Of a stretch of DNA of 5,960 bases, positions 1 to 5,547 are shown one piece after another. This stretch comes from Euryarchaeota archaeon UBA128 (GTDB lineage: Archaea > Thermoplasmatota > Poseidoniia > Poseidoniales > Poseidoniaceae). The stretch spans positions 1 through 5,960 of the forward strand of contig DALZ01000017.1 in the NCBI GenBank assembly GCA_002496955.1, read 5' to 3'. The position numbers were made by a program, and so were the translations under genes. Every line of letters starts with the position of its first letter. Position 1 is the first letter of the stretch. The notes below the pieces were generated by a model that searched no databases, was not told the origin of the DNA, and worked only from the letters and a program-made list of their open reading frames with translations.

Positions 1-23
1 TTCAAATCCATCCCTCGTTACCA

Positions 24-773
24 TCAACTATACTCATAGTAGTCGTGCTTGGGCTGCAGGGAGTCTAATGCGCTCTGTAACTTAGCATTGGCAGCCATTT
101 CTCCACTTTCGATTGCGGCAATTTGTGTTCTAAGTCGCCGAGTGTGTTGGTTTACTCGCTCATCGATACTTAATTCAGGTCCCTCTAACGCTTGCAATAT
201 TGCATCAACCTCTACTGCTGGTAAATTATCTGGCTGGACTATGAACGACTCACCTGAACGCATAACTGGGCCGGATTGGTCAAGTGAGCGTAGAAATAAC
301 TCAATCAACTTGCTGTCATTTTTTATTGCTATTACTCCATCCAAAGTAGCGGCAACACATCCTCCAGAGTATTTAAATGCCTTAATGAAAAATGATTTTG
401 CTTTTCGTCTTTTCCCGGCTAAAGCAAATGAATTTCCACATCGTTGCAAATCTTGGTAATAATGTCCGATGGAATTACTAGGCTCAGTAATTCTTTTGCG
501 TTCTCGCAATAGTGTCTTTGCCGAGGTCATTGCCAGAACAAACTTGCTTCGCATAATCAACACATCACACAATATTTGTAAGCCACGGACTAGCATGGCT
601 TGTTCATTTTGAGTGCGGGTTTTTTTGCTCAGAAACATGTCAGTAAACTGGGTTGCCATAACCTCAGTCATCTCTAACCGGTCACCTTGAAGGTAACTTT
701 CCAATTGCATTAGCGTTTGTGCGGGGTCGTTCATTCCAAACATGCTAACAGTAAACGGACAACATTCTATCAT
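24..773 (-). CDS. Hypothetical helical protein, possibly TPR-like
   Basis: I do not recognise this 249-residue protein. It has no signal peptide and no convincing membrane span, so it is probably cytoplasmic. It looks almost entirely alpha-helical. Residues about 104-136 (GHYYQDLQRCGNSFALAGKR, then a Lys/Ala/Phe-rich helix) have the small/large residue spacing of a TPR helical hairpin, and residues 57-90 and 139-164 could form flanking helices. Residues 200-240 are charged and heptad-like, possibly a short coiled coil. The C-terminus is Tyr/Glu-rich. The start at 773 is preferred because a TATA-like AAAATATC lies about 24 bp upstream on this strand, the right distance for a leaderless archaeal transcript, and there is no Shine-Dalgarno motif. 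Met11 (743) and Met14 (734) are alternative starts. It is divergent from the Fap7/AK6-type kinase gene. That it is a real gene is fairly sure from its length, composition and promoter; its function is unknown. Confidence 0.7.
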   Translation of the reverse strand: MIECCPFTVSMFGMNDPAQTLMQLESYLQGDRLEMTEVMATQFTDMFLSKKTRTQNEQAMLVRGLQILCDVLIMRSKFVLAMTSAKTLLRERKRITEPSNSIGHYYQDLQRCGNSFALAGKRRKAKSFFIKAFKYSGGCVAATLDGVIAIKNDSKLIELFLRSLDQSGPVMRSGESFIVQPDNLPAVEVDAILQALEGPELSIDERVNQHTRRLRTQIAAIESGEMAANAKLQSALDSLQPKHDYYEYS

Positions 774-793
774 TTGATGGCTTTGCTATTGAA

Positions 794-808
794 GATATTT
801 TGGCCAAA
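794..808. promoter_or_regulatory. Divergent TATA-like element with adjacent palindrome
   Basis: The 64-bp gap between the divergent genes contains GATATTTT (794-801), which reads AAAATATC on the minus strand. It overlaps the perfect 10-bp palindrome TTTGGCCAAA (799-808). The AT-rich box is centred about 24 bp from the minus-strand ATG, which fits a leaderless start, and about 40 bp from the plus-strand ATG, which fits a short leader of roughly 15 nt. One TATA-like element may therefore serve both genes, although archaeal promoters normally take direction from an adjoining BRE. The promoter role is inferred from position and base composition only. Confidence 0.4.
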
Positions 809-837
809 GTTGTTGTAATGTTAGCAACTGCCTTAAC

Positions 838-1374
838 ATGGACAATATGCCATCAATCGCAATAACTGGAACTCCAGCAGTTGGTAAAACTGCGGTATCG
901 GCAATGCTTGGTTTGCAAGGCTGGGATGTTGCTACGGTAGCGGAATTAGCGAAGCAGTATATGTGTGAGGGTAAATTTGATGAGTTGATGGACAGTCTTG
1001 AAATTGATATTCATAAATTATCAGAACAATACGATTCAACTAGTTTAGAAAATACGATAATTGACGGTCATTTGTCACATTTTCTGGATGTGGATGCAAT
1101 TGTTATTTTGCGATGCGCACCAGAGGTCCTGCGCACTAGGTTGACATCACGAGGTTATGATGAAGTAAAGATCAATGCTAACGTGGAATGGGAGATGGTG
1201 GCTGGAACTTGGTCAGAGATTCTTGAATTTGAGATAAATAAGCCAATTTTAGAGCTTGATTCTAGTCAATTTAGTCCGGAGCAGATTGCTTTCATGATCA
1301 CCGAATGGCTGGATGATGACTACACTCTGCCAGAGGGTGACGATTCAAGTGCTATCGACTGGCTAGCAGATTGA
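838..1374 (+). CDS. Fap7/AK6-family nucleotide kinase (putative adenylate kinase)
   Basis: This 178-residue P-loop NTPase belongs to the archaeal/eukaryotic AK6 (Fap7, COG1936-type) family, whose members are typically about 170-190 residues. The Walker A motif is GTPAVGKT at residues 11-18, with Ala where most relatives have Gly. The family-specific Walker B-like DxH motif is Asp76-Gly-His78. The C-terminal half carries the expected segment: an ILRC strand at 90-93, then Arg-Leu and RGY (105-107), then Lys111, Asn113/Asn115 and Glu117/Glu119. Family members have adenylate kinase and ATPase activity. In yeast, Fap7 binds ribosomal protein uS11 and acts in late small-subunit rRNA maturation, and archaeal homologues are thought to do likewise. 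The acidic last 20 or so residues look like a flexible tail. Met1 (838) and Met4 (847) are both possible starts; no in-frame start lies further upstream before a stop at 790. Confidence 0.9.
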   Translation: MDNMPSIAITGTPAVGKTAVSAMLGLQGWDVATVAELAKQYMCEGKFDELMDSLEIDIHKLSEQYDSTSLENTIIDGHLSHFLDVDAIVILRCAPEVLRTRLTSRGYDEVKINANVEWEMVAGTWSEILEFEINKPILELDSSQFSPEQIAFMITEWLDDDYTLPEGDDSSAIDWLAD

Positions 1375-1393
1375 AGTATATCGTTGATTATTA

Positions 1394-1402
1394 GGTATTT
1401 TA
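1394..1402 (+). promoter_or_regulatory. TATA-like promoter element of the CDP-alcohol phosphotransferase gene
   Basis: GGTATTTTA lies in the 65-bp gap after the kinase gene, about 42 bp ahead of the next start codon. Transcription starting about 26 bp downstream would give a leader of about 16 nt that still contains the GGAG at 1432-1435. The same GGTATTTT string occurs ahead of the large surface-protein gene, which supports a promoter role. Read-through from the kinase gene remains possible. Confidence 0.35.
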
Positions 1403-1431
1403 GCCGCAACAATCAACCCCCTAGTCGCGCT

Positions 1432-1435
1432 GGAG
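1432..1435 (+). promoter_or_regulatory. Shine-Dalgarno-like GGAG
   Basis: GGAG ends 4 nt before the ATG at 1440 and matches the core of the archaeal anti-Shine-Dalgarno complement. It favours 1440 over the in-frame ATG at 1452, although GGGAAGG at 1442-1448 could serve the latter. Confidence 0.4.
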
Positions 1436-1439
1436 AAGT

Positions 1440-2159
1440 ATGGGAAGGCCCATGGCGTTAGAAAAATTGAGGAGCATTTGGGAGCGAGTACTAACTCCAA
1501 TTGTTGAGTCTATGTCATGGATGAACCCTGCAACTATAACTTGGCTGGCCTTGCCCATCGGCCTGCTCGGGGGTGTTTCAGTATTACTCGCATCAAATGA
1601 TGATTTGGGCGTGAGTATGCTACTTGGCGGTGCTTTACTTATCACTCTCGCATTGTTGTTTGATGGCCTTGATGGTCCAGTCGCTAGAGCAACCGGAAAT
1701 GTGACTAGGTGGGGTGATTATTTAGATCACACGTTCGATAGACTGTTGGATGCGGCTTGGATAGTATGTATCGCTGGTTCGGTATTTGTTGATGACATTG
1801 TATTAGGTCTCTGTGCAGCATGGTTTACCTTACTCGGTTCGTACATGGGCACTCAAGCTCAGGCGGTAGCAGGAACTAGGAATTATCGAGGATTTTCGCG
1901 CGCTGATCGAAACATACTCATTATTGTGGCAACATTCTTGATGGCAATCTTGCTATACTTTGACCCCGCATTCTCTTGGGGCAATTACCCGGGAGTTTTC
2001 GACCATATAGCAGTCAATCCGTTGAGTATTGTTGTGTTTATCTCAGCTCTTGGCGGAATCTGGACTTTCTTGGTGAGATTTACTCAAGCAAGCAAGCAAA
2101 TAAAGCAAATTGATATTGATGACCCCCTTCCTCAATCATTTACTTCTGAAGACGAATAA
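1440..2159 (+). CDS. CDP-alcohol phosphotransferase family membrane enzyme (archaeal phospholipid head-group synthesis)
   Basis: This 239-residue integral membrane protein carries the complete family signature D-x2-D-G-x2-A-R-x8-G-x3-D-x3-D at residues 75-100: Asp75, Asp78, Gly79, Ala82, Arg83, Gly92, Asp96, Asp100. These residues bind CDP and the divalent metals; the last Asp is the presumed catalytic base. About six hydrophobic helices are visible (roughly 33-53, 58-75, 102-119, 120-138, 157-174, 195-215). The segment MNPATITWL near residues 28-36 corresponds to the usual N-terminal PNxxT element, and GFSRADRNILI at 151-161 matches the conserved Arg-containing stretch of archaetidylinositol phosphate synthase-like members. 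The enzyme should transfer a polar alcohol such as inositol phosphate or glycerol phosphate onto a CDP-activated archaeal lipid. The family is certain; the substrate is not, and inositol phosphate is only the best guess. The polar acidic C-terminal tail (219-239) lies outside the core. Confidence 0.93.
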   Translation: MGRPMALEKLRSIWERVLTPIVESMSWMNPATITWLALPIGLLGGVSVLLASNDDLGVSMLLGGALLITLALLFDGLDGPVARATGNVTRWGDYLDHTFDRLLDAAWIVCIAGSVFVDDIVLGLCAAWFTLLGSYMGTQAQAVAGTRNYRGFSRADRNILIIVATFLMAILLYFDPAFSWGNYPGVFDHIAVNPLSIVVFISALGGIWTFLVRFTQASKQIKQIDIDDPLPQSFTSEDE

Positions 2160-2183
2160 TTTTGACCGAAGTTGAATTGAATC

Positions 2184-2202
2184 AAAATACGGTATTTTTA
2201 TC
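2184..2202 (+). promoter_or_regulatory. Promoter-like region with 15-bp dyad ahead of the surface-protein gene
   Basis: The 87-bp gap contains AAAATACGGTATTTT (2184-2198), a perfect inverted repeat with 7-bp arms around one central base. It runs into the T-rich TATA-like TATTTTTATC (2193-2202). Initiation about 26 bp downstream would leave a leader of roughly 20-25 nt before the ATG at 2247. The symmetry overlapping the TATA-like box is what an operator for a dimeric repressor would look like, but AT-rich DNA produces such dyads by chance fairly often. Nothing else recognisable is present in 2160-2246. Confidence 0.4.
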
Positions 2203-2246
2203 ATACAATTAGCGGTATGCTCATAACGGTTGCACGCTAGAAAGGG

Positions 2247-5200
2247 ATGATGACGGACTGTTCCAAGGCTTATGATGGTAGAGCCATTGCTACACTGTTT
2301 GTAATATCTATGATACTTTCAATGCTGCCAATTAGCAATGTCAGTGCTGAGGACTCCGGCAACTTGTATCATTTACAAGCTCAAGACATACAGGCGACAT
2401 TTGATAGTAGTACAGAATTAACCACTATATCATGGCGTAACATAGACAGTCTTGCAGAGCCAAATGCTCTTGATGATTTTTACAATGCGGTATACAAACT
2501 CTACCGCCATACGGATAGAATCGACGAAACCAACATACAAAATGCGACACTAATTCATGAGATAGACGCATGTGATAGTGAAGCATATGCTGTCAAGTAT
2601 CTATGTCTGGGTGGTGCCAATGGTTCTCATCCCGGACATACATACTCACATCAAGTCGAACCAGGGACTAATGATACGTTTTTCTATGGTATTACCACCA
2701 CAATCACTGCTCAAGATGGCTCTGAAACCGTTTATGACTCATTAATTTCGAATGATTCAGCAATCTATGACCCAATTACTGAAATTACCACGCCCATTAG
2801 GACGCCTTACAATCTAATTGCCTCTTTTGACCCATCATCCAGTGTCACGTCCCTCTCTTGGATAAACTACAACGATATATTCTACGTTCTACCAGAGGAT
2901 GGACCCGATGCGTATCAAACGAGGGTTTGGATGACATATCAGCCAATTACTAGAAGCACATCATCCGCTCTGTTAGGTTCTTCCACGCCAATCGCTCAGG
3001 TAGCGACAGGCGTATCTAGTCTCGACATCTTAATACCTGATGATACCGATCGTGAAGTTTATTATGCCGTGACCTACTTATTGCCTAATTATTTTGGTGC
3101 AGGTCAAGATTATGAGGACATACGGTTTTTGTCTAACAATGCGCTTGAAACCGCCTTAGCAGAAGATAATATGCCAGCAACACCTGTCACCTCTTCTAAT
3201 TCCTTCTTCGCAGCAGATTCCCAAACTGGAGGTGGAACCACCACTATTACATGGTCTGATGTGTTAGGTGAAGAAGGAGAATCATACGCGATATATACCT
3301 CTGGAGAGGCGTTTAATAAGACTAATCAGTTCGGAGCAAACCAAATTGGCCTAGTCAGCGAGGGCATTTCTGAGTTTGAATATGAAGTTCCAGTAGGCCG
3401 ACTTGGGACCTCACATTATTGTGTAGTAGTAATTGATTCGAATGGTATCTTCGATGAAGATATTGAATCTTATTCTTGTAGTTCAGTATATGAGGACGCG
3501 TTCTACAATTGGGTTGCAGAGCCGACTAATGTGATGGCCACATTTATGGGCGACTCTGAGACTTTAATCACTTGGAGCGATCAATTAGGTGCAGAAGGTG
3601 AAAAGTATCACATATGGCGGTCAAATTATCTCGTATCCGGTACACAATTTACTGAGAATGTCACGGTCGAATACCAAGGTACAGTCACCGATGGAGTTCA
3701 GCAATTTACTGTGCAAGTTCCGTCAGAAGTCGACCGAACCTCATTCTACTTCGTCACCAGTGAAGCATTATATCAGCATCATGCAGGACCATACCATTAC
3801 ACTGAACTACAACAGAATTGGTTCGGTCCAGTTTACGAAGAAACCGTTACCCCTGCCGCACCGAGAATTAACTCAATAGATGTTGAAGGAGAAATTTCAA
3901 TTGTCACGATAGAATGGCTAAATGACCAACAGTTAGATGGTGAGAAATATTCAATTTGGCAACATGAAGGAGCCCCATTTGGCACAAATGAAGATGAAGT
4001 GTCTGTGGTATCAGAGGAGAACGGTTGGAACTTATTCGACGGTGACATCACTGACACTGGTTCAACGTTAACTGAGTTCACTTTTTCTCGAATTTACTCG
4101 ATTCCAGATAGTGTCGAGAGAAACATATGGTATGCAATAACGGTGGAGGATGCATATGGAAATACCAACCTAGAAGCATTCCCTGGTTCGGGAGGCAACT
4201 CAATAAAGGTTAAGGAGGATACAACCCCTCCGACGGCAACTTACCAATTATTCGATGAGAATAATCAGGAATATCTGAGCCCATCTTTGGTATCAGGAAG
4301 CTACTCAATCAGATTATCAATTAATGAATATCTATTCAGTAATCCAACCATCGATATAACAACTTCAACTGGTGGCGATATCACTAACGGTCCTCGTCAG
4401 ATGTTGATGTATGCTGACAACCTTCTAGACCCATTCAAGGGCCCTGAATATTATCACAACTTTATCATTACCAGTAGCGTTTCTGCAGGTTTAATCACTA
4501 TAACTGCCGATATGGTTGATGAAAGTTATAACAATCAACAATTAACATGGACTGATCGAAGTCTTGATGCACAAGGTCCAGTGTTGACAGTCTTTTCACC
4601 CGCATCCTCCGATGATGGGTCAAAATATTTGGCGAAAGAGTCAATGATGATTAGTGCCGGTGCAACAGATGATGTCAAGGTAGAATTTATGCAGTACAAA
4701 TTCATCTTCAACTACAGCACGAGTAATACGGAATACGATGAGTGGATTACGCCGGCTAATTTGCAGGATGTATATGGCGATGGCACTGCATTCGTATTTG
4801 TTGAGGAGTACAGCGCAGGCAACTTTGCCAACGGCGAACATGCGATACGTATCAGAGCAGTTGATTCCGCAGGTAATGAAAACATTAAGGAAGTGAAATT
4901 TATGGTTGATTATTGTTATAATGATATCAATGGAACAACTAATTGCCAGTATGCCCAATCGATTGCACCACCGCCAGAGCCGATAGTAGTGGAGCCTTCA
5001 TTTTCAGACCCGCCATACGTATTTGTTTGGGTCTCTTCTGGTATAGCATTCATTGCAATTATATTGATGCTATTTGTCATTAGCACGGGTATGAAGGGGC
5101 CAAGGAAGAAGCAATCCGATGATGATTATGACGATGATGATTGGATGTCCGAATTTATCGGGACGACACAGCAGGTCGACATGGATTCGATTACGAACAC

Positions 5201-5498
5201 AATGGCAGTCCCTGCTGAGCAGCCAGAGGAAAATCCCGACGATGAAGAATCCGAGGACGATCCGTTTTCGGTGAATGTGGTTCAGCGAAAATCACGAAGA
5301 ACCAAATCCAAACCCCAGCCAGAGCCAGAGCCCGAAGTAGATGATGATGATGCATTCTTTGGGCTTGATGATGCAGAATTTGAGGATGATGAGGAAGTCG
5401 AGGAGAAGCCTAAGCCTAGGCGTAAGGTTGGACGGCGTCCTGCACCTAAGAACGCTCCTAAGCGCCGGCCGACTAGGCGTAGAAAATCTGAAGATTGA
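2247..5498 (+). CDS. Large single-span surface protein with FN3/Ig-like repeats and charged cytoplasmic tail
   Basis: This is a 1083-residue type I membrane protein. Residues 13-34 form a signal peptide with a hydrophobic core and a likely cleavage site after VSA (34). Residues 43-656 hold about five FN3-like beta modules; the better-conserved ones share a TITWSD / LGxEGExYxIWxS core. Two Ig-like modules follow (about 657-775, opening with DTTPPTA, and 776-888, ending AVDSAGNENIKEVKFMV). Residues 924-947 are one transmembrane helix, with Lys/Arg immediately after it that indicate a cytoplasmic C-terminus. The tail (948-1083) is Asp/Glu-rich and then Lys/Arg/Pro-rich. The six cysteines outside the signal peptide fall in close pairs (109/120, 392/411, 890/900), suggesting disulfides, and at least seven N-x-S/T sequons are present. 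No catalytic domain is visible, so adhesion or envelope scaffolding is the likely role, by inference. ATGs at 2247 and 2250 are adjacent; AAAGGG directly precedes them. Confidence 0.9.
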   Translation: MMTDCSKAYDGRAIATLFVISMILSMLPISNVSAEDSGNLYHLQAQDIQATFDSSTELTTISWRNIDSLAEPNALDDFYNAVYKLYRHTDRIDETNIQNATLIHEIDACDSEAYAVKYLCLGGANGSHPGHTYSHQVEPGTNDTFFYGITTTITAQDGSETVYDSLISNDSAIYDPITEITTPIRTPYNLIASFDPSSSVTSLSWINYNDIFYVLPEDGPDAYQTRVWMTYQPITRSTSSALLGSSTPIAQVATGVSSLDILIPDDTDREVYYAVTYLLPNYFGAGQDYEDIRFLSNNALETALAEDNMPATPVTSSNSFFAADSQTGGGTTTITWSDVLGEEGESYAIYTSGEAFNKTNQFGANQIGLVSEGISEFEYEVPVGRLGTSHYCVVVIDSNGIFDEDIESYSCSSVYEDAFYNWVAEPTNVMATFMGDSETLITWSDQLGAEGEKYHIWRSNYLVSGTQFTENVTVEYQGTVTDGVQQFTVQVPSEVDRTSFYFVTSEALYQHHAGPYHYTELQQNWFGPVYEETVTPAAPRINSIDVEGEISIVTIEWLNDQQLDGEKYSIWQHEGAPFGTNEDEVSVVSEENGWNLFDGDITDTGSTLTEFTFSRIYSIPDSVERNIWYAITVEDAYGNTNLEAFPGSGGNSIKVKEDTTPPTATYQLFDENNQEYLSPSLVSGSYSIRLSINEYLFSNPTIDITTSTGGDITNGPRQMLMYADNLLDPFKGPEYYHNFIITSSVSAGLITITADMVDESYNNQQLTWTDRSLDAQGPVLTVFSPASSDDGSKYLAKESMMISAGATDDVKVEFMQYKFIFNYSTSNTEYDEWITPANLQDVYGDGTAFVFVEEYSAGNFANGEHAIRIRAVDSAGNENIKEVKFMVDYCYNDINGTTNCQYAQSIAPPPEPIVVEPSFSDPPYVFVWVSSGIAFIAIILMLFVISTGMKGPRKKQSDDDYDDDDWMSEFIGTTQQVDMDSITNTMAVPAEQPEENPDDEESEDDPFSVNVVQRKSRRTKSKPQPEPEPEVDDDDAFFGLDDAEFEDDEEVEEKPKPRRKVGRRPAPKNAPKRRPTRRRKSED
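2373..4214 (+). repeat. Five tandem FN3-like protein modules
   Basis: Five diverged repeats of about 105-130 residues begin near residues 43, 186, 309, 425 and 536. Each has a Ser/Thr-Ile/Leu-x-Trp strand (ISWRN 61, LSWIN 203, ITWSD 334, ITWSD 441, IEWLN 555) and a late Tyr/Phe-rich strand (FFYGIT 145, VYYAVT 271, HYCVVV 390, FYFVTS 500, IWYAIT 627). Modules 3 to 5 are the most alike, sharing LGEEGESYAIY, LGAEGEKYHIW and QLDGEKYSIW. At the DNA level the copies are well diverged, so these are old duplications rather than a recent expansion. Module boundaries are approximate. Confidence 0.75.
5088..5495 (+). other. Low-complexity charged cytoplasmic tail (acidic blocks, then basic/proline-rich end)
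   Basis: These are residues 948-1083 of the surface protein. After a short basic anchor (KGPRKK) come Asp-rich blocks (957-965, 995-1005 and 1031-1052) separated by a short PQPEPEPE stretch. The last 30 or so residues are Lys/Arg/Pro/Ala-rich (KPKPRRK, then RRPAPK and RRPTRRRK). GAT/GAC/GAA/GAG-rich DNA underlies the acidic part. The charge segregation suggests a disordered tail that could fold on itself or bind nucleic acid, ribosomes or acidic partners; these roles are inference. Confidence 0.7.
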
Positions 5499-5523
5499 GA
5501 GAATCTAGAACAGATATCTCAAT
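5494..5523 (+). other. Hairpin overlapping the surface-protein stop codon
   Basis: ATTGAGA (5494-5500) pairs with TCTCAAT (5517-5523), and inside this ATCT (5503-5506) pairs with AGAT (5512-5515). The result is a 7-bp plus 4-bp stem with a 2x1 internal loop and a 5-nt loop. The stem includes the TGA stop codon. There is no following run of T, so it is not a classical intrinsic terminator. It could protect the transcript 3' end or act as a DNA-level operator beside the next promoter. The structure is visible; the function is unknown. Confidence 0.35.
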
Positions 5524-5530
5524 TAATATA
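5522..5530 (+). promoter_or_regulatory. TATA-like element of the cation/proton exchanger gene
   Basis: ATTAATATA is centred about 22 bp before the ATG at 5548, close to the TATA-to-start distance expected for a leaderless archaeal transcript. No Shine-Dalgarno motif precedes that ATG, which agrees with leaderless translation and supports the choice of start. Confidence 0.45.
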
Positions 5531-5547
5531 CTTCCAGTGACCACTAC

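Noticed and set aside
49..459. Open plus-strand frame of 136 codons opposite the minus-strand helical protein
   Set aside because: Its translation has no coherent domain, is rich in Ser/Asn/Cys in an unstructured way, and is fully antisense to the longer 249-residue frame, which has a well-placed TATA-like box.
3435..3467. DSNGIFDEDIE, resembling an EF-hand or dockerin calcium loop, tempting beside a calcium antiporter gene
   Set aside because: The Asp/Asn spacing does not fit an EF-hand, and the segment occupies the place of the ordinary V-D-x-x-G-N turn seen at the end of the other modules (AVDSAGNEN, VEDAYGNTN). A calcium link is unsupported.
4641..4958. Minus-strand frame of 105 codons within the surface-protein gene
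   Set aside because: It lies antisense to the Ig-like modules, whose plus-strand reading is clearly protein-like. The Ile/Cys-rich translation is what a complementary shadow gives, and no promoter is evident.
5088..5495. The charged repeats read as a DNA-level microsatellite or frameshift region
   Set aside because: The frame stays open with mixed synonymous codons (GAT/GAC, GAA/GAG) and ends at a normal stop; the pattern is explained by amino-acid composition.
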